Shown: positions 1 through 10,757 of the stretch, piece by piece | Layout of the letters: each line of letters begins with the position of its first letter | Numbering within the stretch: position 1 is the stretch's first letter | Source of the DNA: Rattus norvegicus | Lineage: Eukaryota > Chordata > Mammalia > Rodentia > Muridae | DNA length: 64,000 bases | Reading direction: 5' to 3' | Assembly: GCF_036323735.1 (NCBI RefSeq) | Contig: NC_086021.1 | Location: 129,773,976-129,837,975, forward strand | Program-made: the position numbers and the translations under genes | The notes under the pieces: model-generated | Told to the model about the DNA's origin: nothing | Databases searched by the model: none | The model's input: only the letters and a program-made list of their open reading frames with translations

Positions 1-27
1 CTTTAAAAAAAAAAAAGACTGAGACTG

Positions 28-500
28 GCAAATACAGAGGTGAATGCTAGCAGCAAACCATTGAACTGAGAATGGGGTCACCATTGGAGGAGTTAGAGAA
101 AGGATTGAAAGAGCTGAAGAGGCTTGCAACCCCATAAGAACAACAATACCAATCAACCAGAACTCCCAGGGACTAAACCACTACCCAAAGAGTACACATG
201 GATAGCCTATGTCTCCAGCTGCATATGTAGCAGAGGATGACCTTGTTGGGCAACAATAGGAGAAGAAGCCCTTGGTCCTGCCAAGGCTCAACCCTGCAGT
301 GTAGGGGATGTCAGGGTGGGGAGTCAGAAAGGGGTGGGTGGTTGGGAGTGGGGAACACCCTCATAGAAGAAGGGGAGAGGGGGTGGGATGGGGGTTTATG
401 GATAGGAAACCAGGAAAGGGGATAACATTTGAAATGTAAATTAAAAATATCCAAGAAAAAAACAAGTAAATAGTAGGTTTATTGCCAAAAAAAAAAAAAA
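28..500 (+). mobile_element. 5'-truncated L1 3' end
   Basis: Typical rat L1 3' UTR with the GGAAACCAGGAAAGGGGATAA and GAAATGTAAAT blocks, ending in an A-tail. Flanked by a target-site duplication, AAAAAGACTGAGACTG, at 11-27 and 501-516. Confidence 0.85.
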
Positions 501-552
501 AAAAAGACTGAGACTGAGTTTCATTTGTATCAACTTAAAAAAACACACAAGG

Positions 553-660
553 GTGTTTTGCCTGCTGGCACATCTGTGTGCCACTTGTGTGTGAGATTGG
601 ATCCTGTTACAGGTGGTTGCAAACCACTGAGTGGGTGCTAAGGAGCGAACCCAGGTCATT
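553..660 (-). mobile_element. B3-type SINE fragment
   Basis: Reverse-orientation B3-like sequence: tttgcctgctggcacatctg, then GGATCCTGTTACAGGTGGTT and GCGAACCCAGGTC. Diverged and lacking a clear tail. Confidence 0.55.
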
Positions 661-1194
661 CCTAGTCATTTCTGTTTGGCCTACATAGTTTTGGTCAACT
701 CACTCTTTAAAAAGTTAAATCAGTGTTTAAAATTATGGGATATCTTGCACAAAACTCCAAGTTCCAGTCATCTCCTAAAATACCAGGAGGTCTGGCACTT
801 ATATTCCTGTCAAGTGTCAGAAGATGAGTAGCAAGGGTGCCTGCAAATGAATTCACGCCGTCAGAGAAGGTCTTAGGAGTTCACTGAAGCTCCAAGCTTT
901 TACCACTGACTTTCACTTTTCTTACTGTTTTTTTCCCTTGGAAGGCTGGGGGGAAAAAGGAAAGGCAAAGAGGAAGGGAGCAAAGAGAGGTAGGGAAGGG
1001 AGAAAGGACTTTGTGTGACTGGAAAAACAGGAGGGTTCCATTTTCTTTTTGTAGAACCACAGACTATCTCTTTAATATGAAAATAATGTGGTTGTCTACT
1101 GAGAGAACATACCAGAAAGCTAAGTCTTGCAATCACAAAGCAAACCTTGCTATTCTTTTAAATGACGATAAGAAATCCCCCGAAGCCAGACCCT

Positions 1195-1800
1195 CTTCCG
1201 TGTATCTGTAATCTCAACTACTCTAGAAGCTGGAGGACTGAGCTTAAGGCTAGCCTAGCTATAGACCAAAGCAAGATCCTGGAGGAATGCAGAAAGCCAA
1301 AAAGCCAAAAACCCCCCTCTTCAAATACTCATTGATGGAGCTAGGTCCATAATCTCAGAACTTGGGAGGCTGAGGCAACTTTGAATCCCACAGCAACTTT
1401 GGTAGCCAAATGAATTCAAGGCTAGACTCAGCTACATGAGACTCTGCCTCAAAAAAACAAAACAAAATAAAAAACAAAACCAAAACACAAAAACAAACAA
1501 ACAAACAAACAACAACAACAACAAAAAATGTAGGCGGAGCTGTGTGGGTTTGGAGCACAATCATGGTCAAGATGGTGGTGCAGGGCACTGGGAAGACTGA
1601 GGCAGAAGACTCGCAGTGAGCTCCTGAAGTGATGGCTTAGGAGTTAGAAGATCTTGGGGCTCTTGCAAAGGGTCTGGGTTCAGTCCTAGCACTCAGTTCT
1701 AGAGTATCCGCCAAGTTCTTTTGACCTTTCTGGGTATGCACTATGTAAGTAAGCAAAATTCTAATGCACGTGAAACAAAATAAATATTTTTAAAAGATCT
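1195..1800 (+). mobile_element. Cluster of old B1 and B2-like SINE fragments
   Basis: Two B1-like segments (about 1197-1300 and 1340-1500, the latter with CTTGGGAGGCTGAGGCAACT and an A-rich tail of AAAC/AAC repeats), a third short B1 piece near 1570-1620, then a B2-like segment (1622-1790, GATGGCTTAGGAGTTAGAAG). All are diverged. A 25-T run lies at about 1917-1941. Confidence 0.6.
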
Positions 1801-2704
1801 TAAAAGCAAAACCAAAAACCTAAAACAATGAAAGCTACAAAAACAAAAGCCAGGGTAAACCACACAACAAAAAGGACTCAGTGAATCCTGCCTGCAATGC
1901 GCTTGCTTGCTTGCGTTTTTTTTTTTTTTTTTTTTTTTTTTCTTTCTTCTTCTGACTTTAGTGGCTTCTTCACTTCAGTTACATCTTTTTTGTCAATAAG
2001 AGATGACAGTGGGGGGGCTTTCAAGTAGACTGCCGAGACAATTTCCTCTTCTAGTCTCCAATTCGGGTCTTAATGGGTTGGTTCGTTCTTCTTTTTACCA
2101 CACTAAATTGTCCCTTACTCAAACTAGATGGGCGAGAGGGACAGGAGGTGGTGGGGGATTCGAGGAAGACAGGCCTCAAGATGGATGGAGATTCCCTCAG
2201 TGTGAGTACTCTTACCCACTTAGGCAAATCTGTCACCTATGTCGTATTCTCACATCATATTTTTGGGGGGAGTTGGAGGTGTCGGTATTTATGTAAGAAG
2301 AGGAGTACCTTCCCATGCGTGGATACATATGTATTTGCTACACTATGACTATCATGGCAAGATTGTGGCACTGGAAAATGGCAAGCATTGGTGGATGACA
2401 CGAAGAAGGAGAAGGAACCTTTCGGTTAGACTTGGGCACATGCAGTCTGCAATTACAAACGAACGACGCGGTTTTTAAAAACAAAAGCGGAGGTGCGGGA
2501 AATCCTACAAGGTCACAGGGGCGCAGTTTCGATCGTGTTGAATGGCTTAGACAACGGCTTTTCAGAAGGAAGGGATTAGAAACTGTTCGATCTGAAGCGG
2601 TATTCAGAGTGTTAAAGAATTCTTAGATGCCGCGATCGTTAGAAAAGCCCGATTTTCAAAGGGAAAGAAAAAACAGTGGATTTTATTTTTAGCATGGAAC
2701 CCCC

Positions 2705-2709
2705 AAAAA
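2705..2709 (-). terminator. Pol III terminator of tRNA-His copy 1
   Basis: Five T residues on the minus strand, about 35 nt past the tRNA 3' end. Confidence 0.75.
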
Positions 2710-2744
2710 CACAGGAACCCCTTGCCGTGCCATTGTTGCCACAA

Positions 2745-2816
2745 TGCCGTGACTCGGATTCGAACCGAGGTTGCTGCGGCCACAACGCAGAGTACTAACC
2801 ACTATACGATCACGGC
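2745..2816 (-). tRNA. tRNA-His (GTG), copy 1
   Basis: A 72-nt cloverleaf on the minus strand: 7-bp acceptor stem GCCGTGA paired with TCACGGC, A box around TAGTGGTTAG, anticodon GTG in a seven-base loop, B box GGTTCGAATCC and discriminator base A. The G at -1 required on mature tRNA-His is not encoded (C precedes the gene), as expected in eukaryotes where Thg1 adds it. A five-T Pol III terminator lies downstream on the minus strand at 2705-2709. Identical to copies 2 and 3. Confidence 0.97.
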
Positions 2817-2879
2817 GAGCTACCAGGGACCTGTAATATTCCTCTTCTGAATATTCTCTTCAATACTCATAGGCCTTCC

Positions 2880-3740
2880 TACTTCCTGCGTCACTAAATG
2901 ACCCATCTGTTGGGCGGGACTCCAACCTAGCATAGCGTGTGATGCGCAGGCGCATTGCACTCTCGCAGCTAACTAGGCTTCACTTTGGTTCCTTAGTCTG
3001 GGGCAAAGTAGTCGCTTGCGAGAGGTGTTAGGGGTTGGCCGGAGACCTCCTGAGTACACGGGGACCCGAGGTGACTGTCTTGGGGAAGCCGGTTTCCGGT
3101 GCCTGGACCCTTGAAGTGGACTCTGTAGAGTTCTCGGGCCTGCAGGGGCGTTCCCCATTGCGTCTCCTGGCTGCAGATCCTCCGCCATCCCTAGCAGCGA
3201 CCCATAGGGACCTTTGCGTAGAGTGCGGATGCCCTCTGTACTGAGTTAGCTGTATGGAGAGAACTCGAATGCCTGTCAGCTTCGGCTTTCCGCCCCCACA
3301 ACCTCTCTCTCTAGCAGCCTCTCCCTCTCTTGGATGGCTAAATCCTCCCTCCAAGATACTCCCGCTCGGCTTTGCGCCCACTTCTGACCCCACTGGGTGG
3401 CTATTGAGACTCGGTCCGGTTTCCTTCTTGTCCCTCAGCGCTCCCGCCCACATGGCGTCTAGCCTGTGACAGCTTCCATAGAGGGGCAGTGATATTTCCT
3501 AAACCAAGAGTGTGCCAGTGGTTTCCGACAAGTGAATTCAAAGTGGCCAGTACCCTCTTCCGCAGAACCACCGGAGAAATCGCTAAACACCAACTAAAAT
3601 TTTCCCCCATTTCACAGCCCAGACTGCAGGGCATCCTCCTTCTTTTCCTGCTCACGTGGCTTAGAGTGTCGTTTCCTGCCCCCAACGACGGGCGCCCATT
3701 CACTCAACAGGTTCTAGAGGAACGCTAGTTGTCAGCCAAG
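2880..3740. promoter_or_regulatory. CpG-enriched region between tRNA-His copies 1 and 2
   Basis: CpG dinucleotides are clearly denser here than in the rest of the intergenic sequence, with GC-rich motifs and long chance open frames on both strands. It could be a CpG island tied to the tRNA genes or a Pol II promoter of a neighbouring gene (in human, SHF starts near the tRNA-His genes). No exon could be recognised. Confidence 0.45.
2887..2953 (-). promoter_or_regulatory. Upstream elements of tRNA-His copy 1 (CRE-like and NRF1-like)
   Basis: TGCGTCAC (2887-2894, CRE-like) and TGCGCAGGCGC (2943-2953, NRF1-like) lie 71 and 127 bp upstream of the tRNA on its own strand, with GGCGGGACT between them. 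The same order and spacing occurs at copy 2. Function is inferred from motif resemblance. Confidence 0.45.
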
Positions 3741-3958
3741 TCAGGCCCTAGAGCTGTGGGAGCGGGCAGGTCTTAAAAATGACCCTGGGAGAACACTTAG
3801 AAGAGGAATCGCGACAGTGCCTTTTCATGACTGTGTTCAGCCTTTTGTACATTAAATTGCTGTTTGACAGATTCCCATTCTACTCATAAAAGCTCCCTCT
3901 GCGGAGCCTCTTCGTTCCATCACTTCGGCGTCTACTCCAGTGCTTTGATGGAAATCTG

Positions 3959-3978
3959 TGACGTCAAAGATATATAGG
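3959..3978. promoter_or_regulatory. CRE next to a TATA-like box
   Basis: TGACGTCA at 3959-3966 is followed within 5 bp by TATATA (3971-3976). The combination resembles a compact inducible promoter, but no transcript can be assigned. Confidence 0.3.
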
Positions 3979-4215
3979 AGACTAAGAAAAACACCATATT
4001 TTTATGGAAACAGTCACATATGTTCGCTGCACTTTTCTGGCTGATGCAATTCCCTGTATTGGGATGCGAATACCATCCCCATAACAAACTGGAAGCCTCT
4101 GAGCTCCCGCAGTCTAATTTGGCCTACGCTGGTATAAACCCTGTTCACAATTGTCACTTGTTTGAGGTCCATTTTTCTGGAATGTTAGCTGTGTATTAAA
4201 ATGGAATAGAGGAAC

Positions 4216-4219
4216 AAAA
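4216..4219 (-). terminator. Pol III terminator of tRNA-His copy 2
   Basis: Four T residues on the minus strand, about 31 nt past the tRNA. This is the minimal length for Pol III termination. Confidence 0.65.
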
Positions 4220-4250
4220 CAGGTCCCTTGCCGTGCCATTGTTGCCACAA

Positions 4251-4322
4251 TGCCGTGACTCGGATTCGAACCGAGGTTGCTGCGGCCACAACGCAGAGTA
4301 CTAACCACTATACGATCACGGC
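4251..4322 (-). tRNA. tRNA-His (GTG), copy 2
   Basis: Identical over 72 nt to copy 1, same strand, 1,506 bp away. The 3' trailer and about 130 bp of upstream sequence also resemble copy 1, so the unit was probably duplicated with its regulatory flank. The T4 terminator is at 4216-4219 (minus strand). It is divergent with copy 3, with 544 bp between the two 5' ends. Confidence 0.97.
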
Positions 4323-4389
4323 GAGCTACCGGGAACCTAAGGTCAGGACTTCTTACTTGATCTCTTCTGTATTGGATGCCCCTCCCCTT

Positions 4390-4461
4390 TGACGTCACTG
4401 GGTTGATGGCATTTGTTTCCGCCTATCATCAACGGCGGGACTTACGAGTGTGCGCAGGCGC
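4390..4461 (-). promoter_or_regulatory. Upstream elements of tRNA-His copy 2 (perfect CRE and NRF1-like)
   Basis: A perfect palindromic CRE, TGACGTCA (4390-4397), lies 68 bp upstream of the tRNA, then GGCGGGACT (4434-4442) and TGCGCAGGCGC (4451-4461) at 129 bp. Arrangement matches copy 1. Confidence 0.5.
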
Positions 4462-4555
4462 TTTGTTTTCCCTGGCTAGACCCGCGCGCAGGCGGAAAGC
4501 CCTACGCTCCGCAGCAGTGACAACAGCGGTAGACTGGGTCTCTTTTTTCCCCCTT

Positions 4556-4692
4556 TCATTTCTCTTCTTTCTTTCTTTCTTCTTTCTTTTTTTTTCTTTT
4601 TGAGTCGGGGTCTCATTCGGGCAGGCTGGCCTCTAACGTCCTGCGTTTTAGGTTCCCAGGCGCCACTACGTTGGGCTTGCCAGGCAGTTTCA
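4556..4692 (-). mobile_element. B1 SINE, minus strand, with TTTC/T-rich tail
   Basis: Pyrimidine-rich tail (4556-4612), then GAGTCGGGGTCTCATTCGGG and CAGGCTGGCCTCTAACGTCC, matching the reverse complement of the B1 3' half. Confidence 0.6.
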
Positions 4693-4866
4693 TGACCGTC
4701 TTTTTTGAGGTGCGTTCCCAAGCCAAGCGGAAACTCGAGAAGATTGGCCCATTGTTAAGGTCAGCTCGGGGCCCTTGAAATACAGTCCAGGGATGTCAGG
4801 AAATTGATCGTGCCTGTCTCAAGGGCCACACTGGCTACACACTGCACTGTGGCGTTCCGGTAGCTC

Positions 4867-4938
4867 GCCGTGATCGTATAGTGGTTAGTACTCTGCGTTG
4901 TGGCCGCAGCAACCTCGGTTCGAATCCGAGTCACGGCA
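4867..4938 (+). tRNA. tRNA-His (GTG), copy 3
   Basis: Identical over 72 nt to the other copies but on the plus strand; anticodon GTG at 4900-4902. The base before the gene is C, so G-1 is not encoded. The short GGTAGCTC leader is shared with copies 1 and 2. The same trailer follows, and a T5 terminator is at 4969-4973. Confidence 0.97.
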
Positions 4939-4963
4939 TTGTGGCAACAATGGCACGGCAAGG
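4939..4963 (+). other. Conserved structured 3' trailer shared by the three tRNA-His genes
   Basis: About 25 nt directly after the tRNA are the same in all three copies (minus-strand copies at about 2720-2744 and 4226-4250). The trailer contains a small hairpin, TTGT-GGCA-ACAA, and then TGGCACGGCA, which repeats the CACGGCA of the acceptor 3' strand. Confidence 0.8.
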
Positions 4964-4968
4964 GCGCC

Positions 4969-4973
4969 TTTTT
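4969..4973 (+). terminator. Pol III terminator of tRNA-His copy 3
   Basis: Five T residues 30 nt after the tRNA 3' end, just beyond the conserved trailer. Confidence 0.75.
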
Positions 4974-4980
4974 AGTAGTG

Positions 4981-6680
4981 AAGCAATGGTGAGGTCGTTG
5001 TGATGCCATGTTAATTCTCCTACTTAATCACTGTTGCCCGTGATGAAGGCATTATAATGCGTGGTTAATTCTCAGAAACATCTTACTGTGTTGTCTACCA
5101 CTGAAGGTACCATGTGTCAGGTTATGTACCTTTCTTTTGTTGGTATTTCTGCGAGGTACTTTTCGATTTTCCTAATTCAACGGTTAAATCATATTTTGGT
5201 CCTTTAAAAACCTCACATGATTTAAGATTTCATCACAGATGGCGTAGGAATTATAGAACCAATGCGAAAACTAGGGGCTAGAGTCGGGTAGGTAGGAAAA
5301 CAAACCAAATTATTTTTGGTTCAGATCATATGACAAATGAAGGATATTACTCTATGGAAGGGACTGGTTCTTGTGATTGCTGTGGTATGCTAAGATAGTC
5401 AGTCTCCTGGGTGCTGGTGATTTCTTGGAGTCCCCAGTCTACGACAGATTAGAGCAAATTACCACGTTGTTTTGTGTGTTTTTAAACAACCCCAAGTTCC
5501 ACAAAGGGGGGGTCTGTTATTTGGTATCAGGCCAGATGGAAGTGAATTTTTTGACCTGGCTCTTGAGCATCTGATGGAAGGAACCCAGAGTGGTCCAGGA
5601 GAGTACCCAGAGAAGGAGGAGTTTCTCCAGCTCCTCCCAGGGGCACTGGGGTGGCAAAGCAAGTCAGGAAACTTTCCTGGGAAAATGGTCTTTGTAATGT
5701 GGTTGGATCCTTTCACCCACAATCCATCAGGAACTACTTACTGAAGAGGGTAGAAAATTAAGACTTCATTGCAGCCCCCCCCCCAACCCCTCAAACAAAC
5801 AAAAGAAGACAAAAGCCACCCTTGCATGCTGTAATTTCCCTGGGTCTCCCAGCACTTTACAAGATTTGGTGAGTTTAAAGCCACATAACAGGGCAGCTTG
5901 TACCTTACAAGTGTTCTGAACGAAATGCAGAAGGTGAATGTGAAAACCCATCAGGTTTGTGGGAACAGTTGTGTATTTTGGAAATAAGTGTCACCAAACC
6001 CAGTCACCAGGCCTGTGGCAGTTGTACCTTGGCTGGCTTTGCTAGCGCTGTTCCTATGAATGGGGTTTGGGAGAGCTGCAAGCATTCCTTTCTCATGGAG
6101 ACATAAACCATGTCTACCTCCCCCTCAACAATAGGTTAGGTCTCCATAACAAACCAAAGGTCCCCACAGGAACTAGAAGGTTGTTGGGTTTACTTACAGA
6201 GTCTGAGTGAGGGGTTACTGGCAGGTGACCATAAAGTGACCACATTAGAAAGTCTTCACCTAGCAAGACTTTCCCAAAGTCACATAGACAGAGTCCCCTT
6301 CAGTCAGCTTCTCCCAGCATGAAAACTGTATTGTCTCTGGAGACCTGAGGTCACATGCAGTTGGATGAGAATGACATGCAGATGGCCAGGAAGAGTGGCT
6401 GGCATCTCAGGAAATGCCTAGTGACCCTCCCTACCCATCCCTTCTTTGAGAGAACAGCAACTGTGCACTGGCTCAATCATGATGGCTGCTTCCAACCAGG
6501 CACAGCTGACCTGGTCAACACAGCTGCTCTTTGACTTGGATGACCAAGGAGGAAGGGGTAGACACTCTGATATTATTTAGGGGTGCAGGAATAGGTCCAT
6601 TTTCTCTGTCAATTAAGTCAAAGGCAGGAAAAGTTTGAAAGTGAAGCAAAGCCAAACTTTATTCAAAGTGCAAATTTTAT
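4981..6680. other. Intergenic, no gene recognised
   Basis: No tRNA, exon series or clear recent repeat seen. The overlapping open frames at about 5377-5744 have no recognisable motif and no splice-linked partner, so they are treated as chance. Confidence 0.6.
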
Positions 6681-6685
6681 ACAGT

Positions 6686-6686
6686 T

Positions 6687-6725
<39 letters not shown>

Positions 6726-6740
6726 GAAGAAAGAAAGGCA
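6686..6740 (+). repeat. (GAAA)n microsatellite
   Basis: About 13 tandem AAAG/GAAA units with one GGAA interruption. Purine-only strand. Confidence 0.95.
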
Positions 6741-8600
6741 AACTTCCCCAGGGCAGGCAACTTGTCAATCTTAGCAGCCCAGAGGAGGAGAGTGACAGGA
6801 AAGGGGCAAAGGGAAAAGCCATTTGAGTAAAGCCAGCAAGGATGAGTGGTGTATCAGAGAAAGAGTAAGGAAGCCCAAGTACTAGGGTGGAAAAGCATTT
6901 ATAGGCTCTGGAAACAAAGAAATAGCCAAGAAAAAAGCAAAAGGAAATAGTTGAACCTTTTAAAATCAGGACTCCTTAAGGTGGGAAGACCCAGTAGGGT
7001 CTCATAGCAGCTTGTAGGAATTGTAGTGGGGCCGGAAATTCTGGGAAGCCAAAGTATCGCATTTTGTTAAAGAGATTATTATTCCCCTGTCTGTGTAGCA
7101 TGGTTTATGGCCTTCCTAGGGCTGGTCCCTTGGCAAGGTGATTGACAAACTATTACCTTCTGGGTAGCTGGAAATGTTAGATCCCCATTCATGTTTGAGA
7201 TTTCATCCTGTTGACAGAAGAACTAGTTTTCCCTTACTGGGCTTTTCTGTTGCTGTGTCAATTCTCTATGAACACAGTAAAACAGTCAAGAAAACACACC
7301 TCAGAAACAGCTGGCATCTGAGGTACCCCACTGGTCACCCATATCTGTGGCCGGAAGGAAGCTACAGAAATGTAGCATGACCCCGGTGCATGAGAGTCTG
7401 GAGTGCAGGAGGATGCTCTGGCCTACAACTGGCTTCGGGACAGGAATATTGTCACGGTTGAGATGGGTCAACCTAGCGTCTTTTAAGGTCTTTGGCCAGT
7501 TTGCTTTGCTCTAATTTCAGGGTGACACATCAGTCTGACATAGTGACTTGCCTGCCCATTAGATGTAACTCAGGGAAGAACCAGCACTGCTGTGAACAAG
7601 CGCTGAGTGTTGGCTTGGCTTGGGCACCTTACTGTGGGTTTACCGTTTAGACTCCTGGGCATGGCTGGTGGAATTCATTTCTTTTGCTTATCTCAGGTGA
7701 TGAGGTTTCTGGGCTGGCAATGCTGAGAGCCAGAGCCCCAGAGAGCCTGGCCTAGGATGATGTCCCATGACCCAATAGCACCCTCAGCGGCCAATCCTTC
7801 CCTGTTCCCACTTTTTAAAACTGTTTTTGTTTGTTTGTTTTAATTGTTTATTTTTTATTCTATAAATGCTGTCACCAGACATGACATTTCCCAAGTTGGC
7901 TCCAAACCTGGCACCCGCAAACAAACAGGTGGTGTTAAGCATCCTTCAGCCTCCATCTCGGTTCCAGCAGCCTCCATTTTGGTTGGATTTCTTCAGGTTT
8001 CCATCACCTCTTACTTTTTTCCAGCAGCAGACCTAGGTTTCCACCAGGAGGCGCTGTATCCCAAGCGGTTGACTTGGGAAGTGGAACCTGTAGGAGAGTC
8101 AATTAATTTGGGAGACACATCTGACTGACTTAGTTGAGGCATCCTTCGGGCTTCTCTGGAAAGTCCACACTCAAGTCCCCCCCCCCCCCCCCCATTGTCT
8201 TTTTCCCCTCCTCCACCATTCATAAACAAGACTCATTTTGCGCTGAAAATACTGAGTACGGCAGGACTACAAAACTGTGGACGAAGCTTTTGTCCAGAGT
8301 GGTTGACTTGCCAGCAGCACTTGTTACTGGACATATGTGCAGGTCAAATGACTAGCACAGATGCATGCGTCAGCTGACCTCTTGTTTCTAGATCTTTCTG
8401 CCCTCAGAAGAAAGAGGGCTCAAGGAGTTCCTGTGGGACTTGATTCCTGTCCCAAGACCTGAGACTTTTTCCTGAGTCCGGAAGATAGCAGGGAGTGGTT
8501 TCCAGACATTATTCTAGAAGGGAACAATTGGAAGAAACTTTCTGTCACAGCGTAAGAAAAAGGTCAGTGTTGTAAAACTACACTAAGATTTCATGTCTCT
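6741..8600. other. Intergenic, mostly unrecognised; poly-C tract at about 8178-8193
   Basis: No gene is supported. A G/T-rich stretch (7826-7860) and a 16-C run are the only low-complexity segments. Open frames in 7844-8377 overlap on both strands and show no family signature. Confidence 0.55.
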
Positions 8601-8678
8601 CCAGTCAGAAAGGCAGCTCTCAGGAACACTAATGACAACAATTGCTGATGTGATGTGACAAGAGAGGAGCTCCTAAAC

Positions 8679-8681
<3 letters not shown>

Positions 8682-8714
<33 letters not shown>

Positions 8715-8723
8715 GTGTGTGTG

Positions 8724-8763
<40 letters not shown>
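8682..8763 (+). repeat. (TG)n microsatellite
   Basis: About 40 TG units with two TTG interruptions. Confidence 0.97.
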
Positions 8764-8766
<3 letters not shown>

Positions 8767-9490
8767 GATAGTGCAGCCAGTTTGTAAATCAGCCTGGAGG
8801 TGACTGCCACATGACCCAGTGACACCATGCCTGGGCACACACCCAGTGGGCTTCACATCCTACCACAGAGATACGTGCAAATCCATGTTTAGTGCTGCTC
8901 TATTTATACTAGCCAGGAAAAGGAACCAACTGTGATGCCTATCAATGGATGGCTGAGAAAAGTGTGGCTCATATGCATAAAGGGGCACTACTCAGCTCTG
9001 AAGAAAACCCAAATAATGAAACGCAGGCAGATGGATAGAACTGGAAGAATGTGTACTGAGTAAGGGAAGGACAAAGACACATGCTCTCTCCAATTTGTGG
9101 GCCCCAGCATCAAGTCTTTTGTGGGTTTAACTTGGAACACAGTGGAAGCCGGAAAGAAGCATTTGGGGGGCACATTAGAGAGAGGGTGGTAAATTATAGG
9201 TAAATGAGAGAGGTGGAAAACAGATGGGTTACAAAGCTTCAGGGTGCTGGGGAGGGGATGGGTAGCTAAGCTATGGAAGCCTGCTACCTCACAACCCAGT
9301 TAAAATATAGTTAGAGGGCTGGCAGAATGCACACGGGAGGAAATGAGGAGGACTGAAGGATTAAGTGAGGATGGTGCAGGCTTTCATGAGAGGGGGAGAG
9401 TTAGGAGGTTAACCAGCACTAAGGGAATGTGCAAAAGCCTAATGGAAAACCACTAAATAAGCTAATTGCAAAAAATGACTTCAAAAACAA
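8764..9490 (+). mobile_element. Old L1 fragment: ORF2 end and 3' UTR
   Basis: Diverged L1 ORF2 3' sequence (ATGGATAGAACTGGAAGAAT, block near 9035) followed by an L1-like 3' UTR. Older than the L1 copies with intact target-site duplications elsewhere in the window. Confidence 0.6.
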
Positions 9491-9579
9491 TTATAAGAGA
9501 ATTGCCTCGCATGGGAAGACAATAAGAATCTCAGACTACATGGGTTATGCTATGAAAATTACCAAGTATGGGCATTATT

Positions 9580-10267
9580 TTTTTTAAATTTATTTAATAC
9601 TTAATAATAATTCTTTGGTTTCTGGTCAAACATCCCCCTCCCCTTCCTTATGGGTGTTCCCCTCCCAACCCTCCCCCCATTGCCGCCCTCCCCCCAATAG
9701 TCTAGTTCACTGGGGGTTCAGTCTTAGCAGGACCCAGGGCTTCCCCTTCCACTGGTGCTCTTACTAGGATATTCATTGCTACCTATGAGGTCAGAGTCCA
9801 GGGTCAGTCCATGTATAGTCTTTAGGTAGTGGCTTAGTCCCTGGAAGCTCTGGTTGCTTGGCATTGTTGTACATATGGGGTCTCAAGCCCCTTCAAGCTC
9901 TTCCAGTTCTTTCTCTGATTCCTTCAACGGGGGTCCTATTCTCACTTCAGTGGTTTGCTGCTGGCATTCGCCTCTGTATTTGCTGTATTCTGGCTGTGTC
10001 TCTCAGGAGCGATCTACATCCGGCTCCTGTCGGTCTGCACTTCTTTGCTTCATCCATCTTGTCTAATTGGGTGGCTGTATATGTATGGGCCACATGTGGG
10101 GCAGGCTCTGAATGGGAGTTCCTTCAGTCTCTGTTTTAATCTTTGCCTCTCTCTTCCCTGCCAAGGGTATTCTTGTTCCCCTTTTAAAGAAGGAGTGAAG
10201 CATTCACATTTTGATCATCCGTCTTGAGTTTCATTTGTTCTAGGCATCTAGGGTAATTCAAGCATTT
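9580..10267 (-). mobile_element. 5'-truncated L1 3' UTR, minus strand
   Basis: Reverse complement of the young rat L1 3' end. Perfect 16-bp target-site duplication AAGTATGGGCATTATT at 9564-9579 and 10268-10283 defines the insertion exactly. Confidence 0.92.
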
Positions 10268-10424
10268 AAGTATGGGCATTATTGATCAGAGATGCCCCAG
10301 AGGTCTTCAACCCTGGCTACTGAATTGGCCTTGGTTAGCCTCCATGGTGAGACTGCATGCTAAGACCATGTTGCTGAAGTGTGTGGTTACTTTGGCTACA
10401 GAACATAGAAAAAATCAGTCTCAA

Positions 10425-10757
10425 ACTGTGGTGGTTTATATATGCTTGGCCCAGAGAGTGACACTATTAGGAGGTACAGCTTTGTTGGAGGAAGTGTGTC
10501 ACTGTGGGAGTGAGCTTTGAGCCCCTCCTCCTAGCCATGTGTGAGCCAGTTGTCTGTTTGCCTTTGGAAGAAGATGTAGAACTCTGAGCTCCCCCAGCAC
10601 CATGCCTGCCTGGATGCTGCCATGCTTCTTCCATGATGAGAATGAACTGAACCTCAGAATCAGTAAGCCAGCCCCAATTAAATATTGTCCTTTATTATAA
10701 GAGTTGCTTTGGCTATGGTGTCTCATCAGAGCAATGGAAACCCTAAGATACAAATCT
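10425..10757 (+). mobile_element. Rodent medium-reiteration repeat, LTR-like (family not assigned)
   Basis: Recognised by TGTGGTGGTTTATATATGCT at the start and CAGAGCAATGGAAACCCTAA at the end, with a late poly-A-signal-like AATTAAA. This is a common rodent dispersed repeat; the exact family name is uncertain. Confidence 0.55.

Noticed and set aside
3028..3453. 141-codon minus-strand open frame in the CpG-rich region
   Set aside because: Open frames overlap on both strands because the sequence is GC-rich; no domain, no splice partners and no recognisable homologue.
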